Shown: positions 1 through 9,197 of the stretch, piece by piece
How the letters are laid out: each line of letters begins with the position of its first letter
How positions within the stretch are numbered: the stretch's first letter is position 1
From: Cinclus cinclus
Lineage: Eukaryota > Chordata > Aves > Passeriformes > Cinclidae
Direction of reading: 5' to 3'
NCBI RefSeq assembly: GCF_963662255.1
Contig: NC_085059.1
Coordinates: forward strand, 2,528,501-2,592,500
Length of the DNA: 64,000 bases
Program-made: the position numbers and the translations under genes
Notes under the pieces: generated by a model
The model's database searches: none
What the model was told of the DNA's origin: nothing
What the model saw: only the letters and a program-made list of their open reading frames with translations

Positions 1-55
1 CAGGCAAAGTACTCCCAGAGGATCAAGCCCTGGTCACTGCACCAATGACAAGGTC

Positions 56-61
56 TTTATT
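56..61 (-). terminator. Minus-strand AATAAA
   Basis: The plus strand reads TTTATT, so a leftward transcript would meet AATAAA here. A splice-acceptor-like sequence (CTTTTCTTGTGGCAG on the minus strand) lies at about 390-404. Together they could define a terminal exon at about 40-389, with an open minus-strand frame across it. Present in every unit; evidence is only sequence pattern. Confidence 0.25.
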
Positions 62-715
62 GGGAAGAAATGTCAAAGCACAGCGACATTTCTTTTCCAA
101 GCAGGAGACGCTGATCCTGGTGCGGCACCGCAGGCATGCTGTTATTGCTGGTCCTCAATTCATCCCTTTATCAGCTGCAGGGCCACCAGGACAGGCTTTG
201 GTCTCCCAGGCCAGCGCTGAGGGACACTGCTGTCCCCACCAGCTGTCCCCAGCCCTGGGTGCTGTCCCCGCCAGGGCTGTCCCCAGCCCTGTGCGCCCGA
301 GCCTCTGCAGCCCAAAGCACCTGGAGATCCCCCTGAGCATCAGCGATCAGGGCCGCTGCAATCAGCCTGCTGACCCAAAATCCCAAGTCCTGCCACAAGA
401 AAAGCAGCTGATGCATCGATACCTTGGAATTACAAGTCTCAATGCAAGGACAGGAAGCACCCCTATGCCACCAAATCATTGCTAAGGGCTTGCAAGCCTC
501 AACCCGCAGATTTCAGCGTTGCACCCACAGTCAGGGCAAGGGTAAATCCACACAGAAATGACACAGAAATTCCAAAACACACATCATGTTGGTCTTGACG
601 CCTTTCTTGTTGGCTCAAGGGCTGTTTCTGTGGGCCACGCTTGCACAGAAAGAAAGAAAGGAAGTGCAGCTGCTGAGGAACATCTCCATGCCCTCAGCAG
701 GTTTTGGTGCCTTTG

Positions 716-871
716 CTGCAGGGCCGCTCCTGTCAGAGCCCCCTCTCTGCTGCTGACGCCTTTGCTCTTGGCGACACCAGCCCAGGAACACCAGCAGGGC
801 CCAGGGCTGGGTCAGGGGGACCCCCCTGTGCACAGGGACTCCCAGCCCCGTGGCTGTGCCAGCACCCCCAG
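716..871 (-). repeat. Inverted repeat arm A, unit 1
   Basis: The reverse complement of this segment matches 2975-3126 of the same unit. Shared blocks are CTGGGGGTGCTGGCACAGCC, GTCCCTGTGCA, CTGACCCAGC, AGCAGAGAGGG and CCCTGCAG in the same order, with small indels. By eye about three quarters of the positions agree. It recurs at the same offset in units 2-5. Confidence 0.7.
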
Positions 872-1108
872 AAACACCAAGATCTGGCAGCACTTTGCTC
901 CGCTGCTCTTTCCGGACACGCAACCATCTCCTTCCTTTGCCATCGCAGGAAAATTCAACCTCTACCTCAGCCAAAGACCATTTCCCACACATGGCTGCTC
1001 AGAAATGTTCTTCTGCACTTCCTCCACCAAAAACACCCCCGCATGCCCAGAAGAGATCCCAGGGCCATCAGGATACCCTCCACAAACACTGCACAGGCAC
1101 CCAGGACC

Positions 1109-1276
1109 ATGGGCTTTCCATCTCTGCCATTCAGGCTCCCTGCGCTGCTCCTGTTCATTTTCTCCTCCTCTCTCCATCACTTTGGGAGCCACAGAGCTCC
1201 CAGGCTTTGGCAATTCCCAAGGCCAGTGCTGTGCATGGCTTGTTGGACACCCCCGGGGCTGTGGACTGTGGACTGA
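1109..1276 (+). other. Small signal-peptide-like ORF (55 codons)
   Basis: A start with ACCATGG context opens a frame beginning MGFPSLPFRL and running through PALLLFIFSSSL, which resembles a secretory leader, before ending after 55 residues. It recurs in each unit with one Pro-to-Leu change in unit 3. No recognisable mature domain follows. It could be a relic first exon of a secreted or membrane protein, or chance in GC-rich sequence. Confidence 0.2.
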
Positions 1277-1482
1277 CATCCCTGTGGTGTTTCAGAGAAG
1301 CTGTTGAGAACCACAGCAAGCCACCAAGTTACTGAGCCTACTAGAACACCTCCCCAAGAGTAAAAGCTGAAAAAGTTGGGGCTGCTGAGGAACGAGAGCT
1401 GAAGCTTGTGTGGCAAGCTCAGAGCACATTCACAGTGAATGAAAGGTGGAAGAAGGAGCGTGACTCTTCCTCAGGAAGTGTA

Positions 1483-1732
1483 CTGATGGGACAAGGGGGA
1501 ATGGGATCAAACGGAAAGAGAGTTGGAAGAGATTTGATGCTGGAAAGAAGTTCTTTAATGTGAGGCTGCTTGTCCCTGACACAGGGACCTGTGCACATGT
1601 GGGTGCCCCATCCCCAGCAACATCCAAGGCCACGTTGGACAGGGTTGAAGTGCTGGGAGCTTGCTCAGGTTGGAACCAGATGATTTTTAGGGTCCCTTCC
1701 AAGCCAAACCACTCAAGGATTTGATGGTTCCA
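1483..1732 (+). mobile_element. CR1 LINE 3' fragment, unit 1
   Basis: Carries the CR1 tail order: a GGGACAAGGGGGAATGG segment, GGAAAGAAGTTCTTTAATGTG, then AGGGTCCCTTCCAAGCCAAA near the end. It lies just upstream of the CRE-like sites. Left boundary approximate. Confidence 0.8.
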
Positions 1733-1781
1733 TGACGTCCATCTCCAAGAGAGGAGTGGCCCTGAAGCTTCTGTGACATCA
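1733..1781 (+). promoter_or_regulatory. CRE/ATF-like sites upstream of the acidic-repeat ORF
   Basis: TGACGTCC (1733-1740) and TGACATCA (1774-1781) each differ by one base from the palindromic CRE TGACGTCA. They lie just after the 3' end of a CR1 fragment and 120-170 bp before the ORF start, where a TATA-less promoter could be. Both sites recur in all five units. No expression data are available; the promoter role is inferred. Confidence 0.35.
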
Positions 1782-1850
1782 CGGAGCCTGGAGTGCTCCA
1801 GGTGGAAGGTCCAGGGCCTGGAGACCAGCACAACAGACAGTTCACCTGCT

Positions 1851-1970
1851 GCCAGCACTCAGTTCTCCCCCACTCTTTGCTCTCTGCCACGGTGCCAAGA
1901 TGTTCCCGCTGCCAGCACTCGGTTGTCCCTCGCTCTTCGTTCTGTGCCTTGGTGCTGAGCTGCTCCTGCT
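1851..1970 (+). repeat. 60-bp tandem duplication spanning the ORF start
   Basis: Two 60-bp copies, 1851-1910 and 1911-1970, both beginning GCCAGCACTC, match at 46 of 60 positions by eye. The first is mostly 5' leader and contains the ATG at 1900-1902; the second encodes part of the hydrophobic leader. The ATG in copy one lines up with a CTG Leu codon in copy two. The duplication is conserved in every unit. Confidence 0.8.
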
Positions 1971-2424
1971 GCCTGGACTTTTCCAGCACTTCTACTGGAC
2001 CATCAACGCCAGTAGGATGAGCGCTCCTGTCCCAGCAGAGGTACAGTGCCATACCAGGGAGGGGGGCAGCCCTGACTGCCTGGGCAGGCTGCAGCCCTGT
2101 GGGGATGGATGCTGGGGACAGGGACCCCAAGGGAGATTGTGCTGTCTCATGCAGACTGCCAGAGACACCATTGAGGATATGGAAGTGGATGAGAAGGACG
2201 ACACCGAGCCCATGGAAGTTGATGAGCAAGACGACACCGAGCCCATGGAAGTTGATGAGAAGGACGACACCGAGCCCATGGAAGTTGATGAGCAGGATGA
2301 CACCGAGCCCATGGAAGTGGATGAAAATGATGAGACTGAGCCCATGGAAGTTGATGAGCAGGATGACACCGAGCCCATGGACGTTGATGAGAAGGACAAG
2401 GAAGAGCCCCTGGTCCTGGGGTGA
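1900..2424 (+). CDS. Candidate protein with hydrophobic leader and acidic 11-residue repeats, unit 1
   Basis: An uninterrupted 174-codon frame. Residues about 1-37 are strongly hydrophobic (begins MFPLPALG, contains ELLLLPGLF) and look like a signal peptide or signal anchor. Residues about 40-95 are a Cys/Gly-rich linker. From about residue 96 there are six consecutive 11-residue repeats, consensus EVDE[KQN]DDTEPM, ending DVDEKDKEEPLVLG. The start was chosen for its purine at -3 (GCCAAGATG) and because it is the first ATG giving the leader. CRE-like sites lie 120-170 bp upstream and AATAAA lies 443 bp downstream of the stop. I do not recognise the family. Caution: the 33-bp repeat is open in other frames on both strands, so openness alone is weak evidence. 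A 114-bp in-frame segment (2041-2154) has splice-like ends. Confidence 0.5.
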   Translation: MFPLPALGCPSLFVLCLGAELLLLPGLFQHFYWTINASRMSAPVPAEVQCHTREGGSPDCLGRLQPCGDGCWGQGPQGRLCCLMQTARDTIEDMEVDEKDDTEPMEVDEQDDTEPMEVDEKDDTEPMEVDEQDDTEPMEVDENDETEPMEVDEQDDTEPMDVDEKDKEEPLVLG

Positions 2425-2560
2425 GGATGGAGCCCCAGGAGCAGGACAACCTGATGCTCCCCTGCCCTGCCCTGCCCACAGGCAGTGCCCAGCCTGGGGC
2501 GGGGCTGGCTGGCTCTCCTCAGGGACATGGTGCTCAAGGAAGTCCTGCTCTGCTGCTTCT

Positions 2561-2588
2561 TTCCTTCCTTCCTTCCTTCCTTCCTTCC
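2561..2588 (+). repeat. (TTCC)n tract, length-variable between units
   Basis: Seven copies in units 1-3 and six in units 4 and 5; this is the main source of the unit length differences. It lies in the putative 3' UTR, 137 bp after the ORF stop. Confidence 0.95.
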
Positions 2589-2626
2589 CCGATTGACAGG
2601 GATAATGGGCATTGATAGGGCCCCGC

Positions 2627-2634
2627 TGTAAATA
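2627..2634 (+). promoter_or_regulatory. Pumilio-type motif 1 (UGUAAAUA)
   Basis: An exact match to the PUF-family RNA consensus UGUANAUA, in the sense of the acidic-repeat ORF and 203 bp after its stop. Conserved in all five units. Confidence 0.4.
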
Positions 2635-2678
2635 TGTTCTACATGTTAGAGGGTTTTTATAGGAGCTGTTAGCCTAAA

Positions 2679-2784
2679 GCTCCTAGATTGTTCATCTCTA
2701 GGTTCTAGATTGTTCCCGTATAGGTCCCAGATTGTTACTGTATAGGTCCCAGGTTGTTGGAGTACTGGTTCCAGATTGTTAAAA
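2679..2784 (+). repeat. Five degenerate 20-23-bp direct repeats in the putative 3' UTR
   Basis: Consecutive copies share the core TAGGTYCYAGATTGTT (TCCTAGATTGTT, GTTCTAGATTGTT, GTCCCAGATTGTT, GTCCCAGGTTGTT, GTTCCAGATTGTT). A weaker sixth copy may precede them at 2656-2672. They lie between two UGUAAAUA motifs and before AATAAA in every unit. They could be RNA-binding sites or the U3 of an old LTR; neither is shown. Confidence 0.75.
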
Positions 2785-2797
2785 GTATAGTCTTCCA

Positions 2798-2805
2798 TGT
2801 AAATA
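2798..2805 (+). promoter_or_regulatory. Pumilio-type motif 2 (UGUAAAUA)
   Basis: A second exact UGUAAAUA, 62 bp before the AATAAA signal. Two sites in one short UTR is more than expected by chance, though the local AT-rich composition raises the odds. Confidence 0.4.
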
Positions 2806-2866
2806 AGTTCTATCCATTGTTGTTAGAAGGATACATGTTCTGGAAATGTTTGGATCACCTTTGTTC

Positions 2867-2872
2867 AATAAA
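2867..2872 (+). terminator. Polyadenylation signal AATAAA after the acidic-repeat ORF
   Basis: Canonical hexamer with an ATTAAA variant 12 bp further on (2884-2889). A GT-rich stretch follows at about 2930-2945. The equivalents are 7649, 12431, 17209 and 21982. Confidence 0.5.
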
Positions 2873-4415
2873 CACAATTTCTTATTAAAACCCCGCCTCT
2901 CTTTGCAATTCCTTTGGGCAACCTTTGCACAGTGGTGGTTTCCACTTGCTCATGGTTCCTGGGGCTGGAGGTCCCTGGGGGTGCTGGCACAGCCAGCCCT
3001 GGCTGGGGGTCCCTGTGCAGGGAGGTCCCACTGACCCAGCACTGCTGTTCCTGGGGCCCAGCAGTGTCCCCGAGGGCAAAGCTGTCACCAGCAGAGAGGG
3101 AGCTGTGACAGCAGCAGCCCCTGCAGCCACGCCAACAAAGCAAAGGAAACCTCCTGCCACCCTTCCTGCTGCAGCCACTGGGACTCCTGGGCAGGAGCCA
3201 GCATCAGGCACAGGGATGCAACATCCACCTCCATGCTCTGAAGGTCACGACAGCCTTGGCAACTCTGGGACCTGCACCTGGGCTGCTGCAGGGGCTGATG
3301 TTTAAGGCTTGCAGCCTCAAAAACCTCTGGGCTTTGCTTCCCCCGCTGCTTTCCATTGCCCTGTGCCCAGGATCCTCACCCTGACCGTGTTCCCCACTCC
3401 CTGAGCATCCCCATCACAGGGGGCACTGGCAAATCCCGCACGCTTCACGAAACAAACTCCCCCACAGTAACCAAACCACTCTTTGGTCAGAGGGTGCCAA
3501 GGGGAAGCTCAGCACCAGCTGCCGTTTAAAGCATGCTTTCAAAAGTGGGTTCAGGCACTCTGGCAGTGCCTGCTGTGCAGCTGAGGCTGTGGGGACACAG
3601 CACTGGCTCAGGCCAGCCCTCAGCCCCTCACAGCTCATGCCAAGGGCCCAGCTCACAAAGCAGTTTCATACCACTTGCAGCAGCTATTTCAAAGGCCTAA
3701 ATGTCATTCACAGGAGCCATTTAGGTGCCATGTAGGTGCCAATTCAGTGTCGGTGTCCTGGCATGAGAAGCCATGACGGGGCCTCTGCATGTGCACTCAG
3801 GGCACTTCCAGTGCCATCCCAAAGGGATCACAAAGGACAGGGCTCTTCTTTCAGCACTGCTGAGCTCCTCACCCAGCATTTAAATCTCAGGAAGAGACAA
3901 GAATTGAGTGCACCAGGGAAGCTGGCCTCCAAGAAAAGGCATCAATCCCACGGCCCACCCAAGCCAACGGCCTGCATGTCTGTACCTTCTCCTCCTTCTC
4001 TCTTCTCTGCTGTCACTTTGCCCCTTCTCTCTGTCCGGGAGCTTGGCCTCTCAGACAAATAAAAGATGTGCATCCTCACGTAGCCACTGCATAGATGTCT
4101 TACAGAATTGTCCCTTCTTCCCCGACAGCTGCAAATCCTACCGCTGCCAGACCTCATCCCTTGCTCCCACAAAGGGAGAGAAGACTTTCCATTCTAATTC
4201 ATTGTCCAGCTCTAAGTCAACTACCCAGTCAGTAGAAATAGCTGTGAAATCCCCTCCACCAACCTGCCACAAGAGCTACAGCTGCGGAGGGGGAAACAGC
4301 AAACTCCCACCCCCACCACTGCTTTGGACTCCTTACCAGCTAAAATATATCCCACTCCTGCGATTATTTCTTTTAACCACAGCTACAATCTATTGGAATC
4401 AATTAAACACTAGAT
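2873..4415. other. Unit spacer downstream of the acidic-repeat ORF
   Basis: Apart from inverted repeat arm B, this 1.5-kb stretch of each unit shows only GC-rich single-unit sequence, a further plus-strand AATAAA at 4058-4063, and open frames that overlap in several phases. The longest open frame (3908-4621) runs into the reverse CR1 piece, so I do not call a gene. Confidence 0.5.
2975..3126 (+). repeat. Inverted repeat arm B, unit 1
   Basis: Partner of arm A, about 2.1 kb away. The two arms bracket the CR1 fragment, the CRE-like sites and the whole acidic-repeat ORF with its polyadenylation signal. I see no clear target-site duplication outside the arms, so a transposon origin is not shown. 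Confidence 0.7.
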
Positions 4416-4625
4416 CACAGAATGGGCTGGGTGCAAAGGAACCTTCAGTGCCACCCAGTGCAAGCTCTGCCACGGCAGGGACACCTCCCACTGTCCCACG
4501 CTGCTCCAGCCTGGCCTTGGGCACTGCCAGGGATCCAGGGGCAGCCACAGCTGCTCTGGGCACCCTGTGCCAGCCCTGCCCACCCTGCCAGGGAACAAGT
4601 CCTGCCCCATATCCCATCTGAAGCT
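4416..4625 (-). mobile_element. CR1 LINE 3' fragment (reverse), unit 1
   Basis: Read on the minus strand it follows the CR1 3' order: TTCCCTGGCAGGGTGGGCAG, the CAAGGCCAGGCTGGA block, GGTGTCCCTGCCGTGGCAG, and CCCATTCTGTGAT at the end. A close relative on the plus strand is at 32227-32495, outside the array. Confidence 0.85.
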
Positions 4626-6264
4626 GCTCCCAGTGCAAAGAGGTGTCACTGCATGGCCTTGGGATGATGGATCAAGAGAAAGCCCCAGGCTTTGAGCAGA
4701 GCCCCCAGTGCCTGTGCTGGGGACGTGCCACCCACCTGCCCCGCAAGCACTCAGCTGCCTCGCAGCCAAAAGGAGTGTCCAACAGGCAAAGTACTCCCAG
4801 AGGATCAAGCCCTGGTCACTGCACCAATGACAAGGTCTTTATTGGGAAGAAATGTCAAAGCACAGCGACATTTCTTTTCCAAGCAGGAGACGCTGATCCT
4901 GGTGCGGCACCGCAGGCATGCTGTTATTGCTGGTCCTCAATTCATCCCTTTATCAGCTGCAGGGCCACCAGGACAGGCTTTGGTCTCCCAGGCCAGCGCT
5001 GAGGGACACTGCTGTCCTCACCAGCTGTCCCCAGCCCTGGGTGCTGTCCCCGCCAGGGCTGTCCCCAGCCCTGTGTGCCCGAGCCTCTGCAGCCCAAAGC
5101 ACCTGGAGATCCCCCTGAGCATCAGCGATCAGGGCCGCTGCAATCAGCCTGCTGACCCAAAATCCCAAGTCCTGCCACAAGAAAAGCAGCTGATGCATCG
5201 ATACCTTGGAATTACAAGTCTCAATGCAAGGACAGGAAGCACCCCTATGCCACCAAATCATTGCTAAGGGCTTGCAAGCCTCAACCCGCAGATTTCAGCG
5301 TTGCACCCACAGTCAGGGCAAGGGTAAATCCACACAGAAATGACACAGAAATTCCAAAACACACATCATGTTGGTCTTGACGCCTTTCTTGTTGGCTCAA
5401 GGGCTGTTTCTGTGGGCCACGCTTGCACAGAAAGAAAGAAAGGAAGTGCAGCTGCTGAGGAACATCTCCATGCCCTCAGCAGGTTTTGGTGCCTTTGCTG
5501 CAGGGCCGCTCCTGTCAGAGCCCCCTCTCTGCTGCTGACGCCTTTGCTCTTGGCGACACCAGCCCAGGAACACCAGCAGGGCCCAGGGCTGGGTCAGGGG
5601 GACCCCCCTGTGCACAGGGACTCCCAGCCCCGTGGCTGTGCCAGCACCCCCAGAAACACCAAGATCTGGCAGCACTTTGCTCCGCTGCTCTTTCCGGACA
5701 CGCAACCATCTCCTTCCTTTGCCATCGCAGGAAAATTCAACCTCTACCTCAGCCAAAGACCATTTCCCACACATGGCTGCTCAGAAATGTTCTTCTGCAC
5801 TTCCTCCACCAAAAACACCCCCGCATGCCCAGAAGAGATCCCAGGGCCATCAGGATACCCTCCACAAACACTGCACAGGCACCCAGGACCATGGGCTTTC
5901 CATCTCTGCCATTCAGGCTCCCTGCGCTGCTCCTGTTCATTTTCTCCTCCTCTCTCCATCACTTTGGGAGCCACAGAGCTCCCAGGCTTTGGCAATTCCC
6001 AAGGCCAGTGCTGTGCATGGCTTGTTGGACACCCCCGGGGCTGTGGACTGTGGACTGACATCCCTGTGGTGTTTCAGAGAAGCTGTTGAGAACCACAGCA
6101 AGCCACCAAGTTACTGAGCCTACTAGAACACCTCCCCAAGAGTAAAAGCTGAAAAAGTTGGGGCTGCTGAGGAACGAGAGCTGAAGCTTGTGTGGCAAGC
6201 TCAGAGCACATTCACAGTGAATGAAAGGTGGAAGAAGGAGCGTGACTCTTCCTCAGGAAGTGTA

Positions 6265-6514
6265 CTGATGGGACAAGGGGGAATGGGATCAAACGGAAAG
6301 AGAGTTGGAAGAGATTTGATGCTGGAAAGAAGTTCTTTAATGTGAGGCTGCTTGTCCCTGACACAGGGACCTGTGCACATGTGGGTGCCCCATCCCCAGC
6401 AACATCCAAGGCCACGTTGGACAGGGTTGAAGTGCTGGGAGCTTGCTCAGGTTGGAACCAGATGATTTTTAGGGTCCCTTCCAAGCCAAACCACTCAAGG
6501 ATTTGATGGTTCCA
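6265..6514 (+). mobile_element. CR1 LINE 3' fragment, unit 2
   Basis: Copy of the unit 1 CR1 fragment amplified with the unit, not an independent insertion. Confidence 0.8.
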
Positions 6515-6681
6515 TGACGTCCATCTCCAAGAGAGGAGTGGCCCTGAAGCTTCTGTGACATCACGGAGCCTGGAGTGCTCCAGGTGGAAGGTCCAGGGCC
6601 TGGAGACCAGCACAACAGACAGTTCACCTGCTGCCAGCACTCAGTTCTCCCCCACTCTTTGCTCTCTGCCACGGTGCCAAG

Positions 6682-7206
6682 ATGTTCCCGCTGCCAGCAC
6701 TCGGTTGTCCCTCGCTCTTCGTTCTGTGCCTTGGTGCTGAGCTGCTCCTGCTGCCTGGACTTTTCCAGCACTTCTACTGGACCATCAACGCCAGTAGGAT
6801 GAGCGCTCCTGTCCCAGCAGAGGTACAGTGCCATACCAGGGAGGGGGGCAGCCCTGACTGCCTGGGCAGGCTGCAGCCCTGTGGGGATGGATGCTGGGGA
6901 CAGGGACCCCAAGGGAGATTGTGCTGTCTCATGCAGACTGCCAGAGACACCATTGAGGATATGGAAGTGGATGAGAAGGACGACACCGAGCCCATGGAAG
7001 TTGATGAGCAAGACGACACCGAGCCCATGGAAGTTGATGAGAAGGACGACACCGAGCCCATGGAAGTTGATGAGCAGGATGACACCGAGCCCATGGAAGT
7101 GGATGAAAATGATGAGACTGAGCCCATGGAAGTTGATGAGCAGGATGACACCGAGCCCATGGACGTTGATGAGAAGGACAAGGAAGAGCCCCTGGTCCTG
7201 GGGTGA
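6682..7206 (+). CDS. Candidate acidic-repeat protein, unit 2
   Basis: Encodes the same 174 residues as the unit 1 copy; I see no amino-acid difference. Its own 3' region has UGUAAAUA motifs at 7409-7416 and 7580-7587 and AATAAA at 7649-7654, followed by ATAC rather than the ACAC of unit 1. Same reservations on coding status as for unit 1. Confidence 0.5.
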   Translation: MFPLPALGCPSLFVLCLGAELLLLPGLFQHFYWTINASRMSAPVPAEVQCHTREGGSPDCLGRLQPCGDGCWGQGPQGRLCCLMQTARDTIEDMEVDEKDDTEPMEVDEQDDTEPMEVDEKDDTEPMEVDEQDDTEPMEVDENDETEPMEVDEQDDTEPMDVDEKDKEEPLVLG

Positions 7207-9197
7207 GGATGGAGCCCCAGGAGCAGGACAACCTGATGCTCCCCTGCCCTGCCCTGCCCACAGGCAGTGCCCAGCCTGGGGCGGGGCTGGCTGGCTCTCC
7301 TCAGGGACATGGTGCTCAAGGAAGTCCTGCTCTGCTGCTTCTTTCCTTCCTTCCTTCCTTCCTTCCTTCCCCGATTGACAGGGATAATGGGCATTGATAG
7401 GGCCCCGCTGTAAATATGTTCTACATGTTAGAGGGTTTTTATAGGAGCTGTTAGCCTAAAGCTCCTAGATTGTTCATCTCTAGGTTCTAGATTGTTCCCG
7501 TATAGGTCCCAGATTGTTACTGTATAGGTCCCAGGTTGTTGGAGTACTGGTTCCAGATTGTTAAAAGTATAGTCTTCCATGTAAATAAGTTCTATCCATT
7601 GTTGTTAGAAGGATACATGTTCTGGAAATGTTTGGATCACCTTTGTTCAATAAATACAATTTCTTATTAAAACCCCGCCTCTCTTTGCAATTCCTTTGGG
7701 CAACCTTTGCACAGTGGTGGTTTCCACTTGCTCATGGTTCCTGGGGCTGGAGGTCCCTGGGGGTGCTGGCACAGCCAGCCCTGGCTGGGGGTCCCTGTGC
7801 AGGGAGGTCCCACTGACCCAGCACTGCTGTTCCTGGGGCCCAGCAGTGTCCCCGAGGGCAAAGCTGTCACCAGCAGAGAGGGAGCTGTGACAGCAGCAGC
7901 CCCTGCAGCCACGCCAACAAAGCAAAGGAAACCTCCTGCCACCCTTCCTGCTGCAGCCACTGGGACTCCTGGGCAGGAGCCAGCATCAGGCACAGGGATG
8001 CAACATCCACCTCCATGCTCTGAAGGTCACGACAGCCTTGGCAACTCTGGGACCTGCACCTGGGCTGCTGCAGGGGCTGATGTTTAAGGCTTGCAGCCTC
8101 AAAAACCTCTGGGCTTTGCTTCCCCCGCTGCTTTCCATTGCCCTGTGCCCAGGATCCTCACCCTGACCGTGTTCCCCACTCCCTGAGCATCCCCATCACA
8201 GGGGGCACTGGCAAATCCCGCACGCTTCACAAAACAAACTCCCCCACAGTAACCAAACCACTCTTTGGTCAGAGGGTGCCAAGGGGAAGCTCAGCACCAG
8301 CTGCCGTTTAAAGCATGCTTTCAAAAGTGGGTTCAGGCACTCTGGCAGTGCCTGCTGTGCAGCTGAGGCTGTGGGGACACAGCACTGGCTCAGGCCAGCC
8401 CTCAGCCCCTCACAGCTCATGCCAAGGGCCCAGCTCACAAAGCAGTTTCATACCACTTGCAGCAGCTATTTCAAAGGCCTAAATGTCATTCACAGGAGCC
8501 ATTTAGGTGCCATGTAGGTGCCAATTCAGTGTCGGTGTCCTGGCATGAGAAGCCATGACGGGGCCTCTGCATGTGCACTCAGGGCACTTCCAGTGCCATC
8601 CCAAAGGGATCACAAAGGACAGGGCTCTTCTTTCAGCACTGCTGAGCTCCTCAGCCAGCATTTAAATCTCAGGAAGAGACAAGAATTGAGTGCACCAGGG
8701 AAGCTGGCCTCCAAGAAAAGGCATCAATCCCACGGCCCACCCAAGCCAACGGCCTGCATGTCTGTACCTTCTCCTCCTTCTCTCTTCTCTGCTGTCACTT
8801 TGCCCCTTCTCTCTGTCCGGGAGCTTGGCCTCTCAGACAAATAAAAGATGTGCATCCTCACGTAGCCACTGCATAGATGTCTTACAGAATTGTCCCTTCT
8901 TCCCCGACAGCTGCAAATCCTACCGCTGCCAGACCTCATCCCTTGCTCCCACAAAGGGAGAGAAGACTTTCCATTCTAATTCATTGTCCAGCTCTAAGTC
9001 AACTACCCAGTCAGTAGAAATAGCTGTGAAATCCCCTCCACCAACCTGCCACAAGAGCTACAGCTGCGGAGGGGGAAACAGCAAACTCCCACCCCCACCA
9101 CTGCTTTGGACTCCTTACCAGCTAAAATATATCCCACTCCTGCGATTATTTCTTTTAACCACAGCTACAATCAATTGGAATCAATTAAACACTAGAT

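Larger units (their letters stand above)
1..4782 (+). repeat. Array unit 1 (4782 bp)
   Basis: First full unit in the window; the unit boundary is arbitrary and set by the window start. Internal landmarks are annotated separately for this unit. Private or shared variants seen: AATAAACAC after the polyadenylation signal where all other units have AATAAATAC; GAAACAAAC near 3451 shared with unit 4; TCACCCAGC near 3870 shared with units 4 and 5; CACTAGATCAC near 4410 shared with units 2 and 3. The (TTCC)n tract has seven copies. Confidence 0.95.

Noticed and set aside
558..1307. 249-codon plus-strand ORF, repeated in each unit
   Set aside because: Several other frames on both strands are open over the same GC-rich stretch, there is no domain-like pattern, and it reads through inverted repeat arm A. 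Openness here reflects low stop-codon density.
2160..2420. Resemblance of MEVDE to the chaperone C-terminal MEEVD/EEVD motif, tempting because SIL1 is an Hsp70 cofactor
   Set aside because: The motif is internal, not C-terminal, and lacks the second Glu; TPR docking needs the free C-terminal EEVD.
1992..2612. Minus-strand 206-codon Ser-rich repeat ORF opposite the acidic ORF
   Set aside because: It is the antisense shadow of the 33-bp repeat, which lacks stops in most frames. The frame start is lost in units 4 and 5.
2679..2784. CRISPR-like regularly spaced repeats
   Set aside because: Repeats are degenerate, contiguous without real spacers, and the genome is a vertebrate one.
3908..4621. 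237-codon plus-strand ORF, repeated in each unit
   Set aside because: Its C-terminal third is antisense CR1 sequence, and the rest shows Ser/Pro-rich low-complexity translation. Conservation among units is explained by recent duplication.
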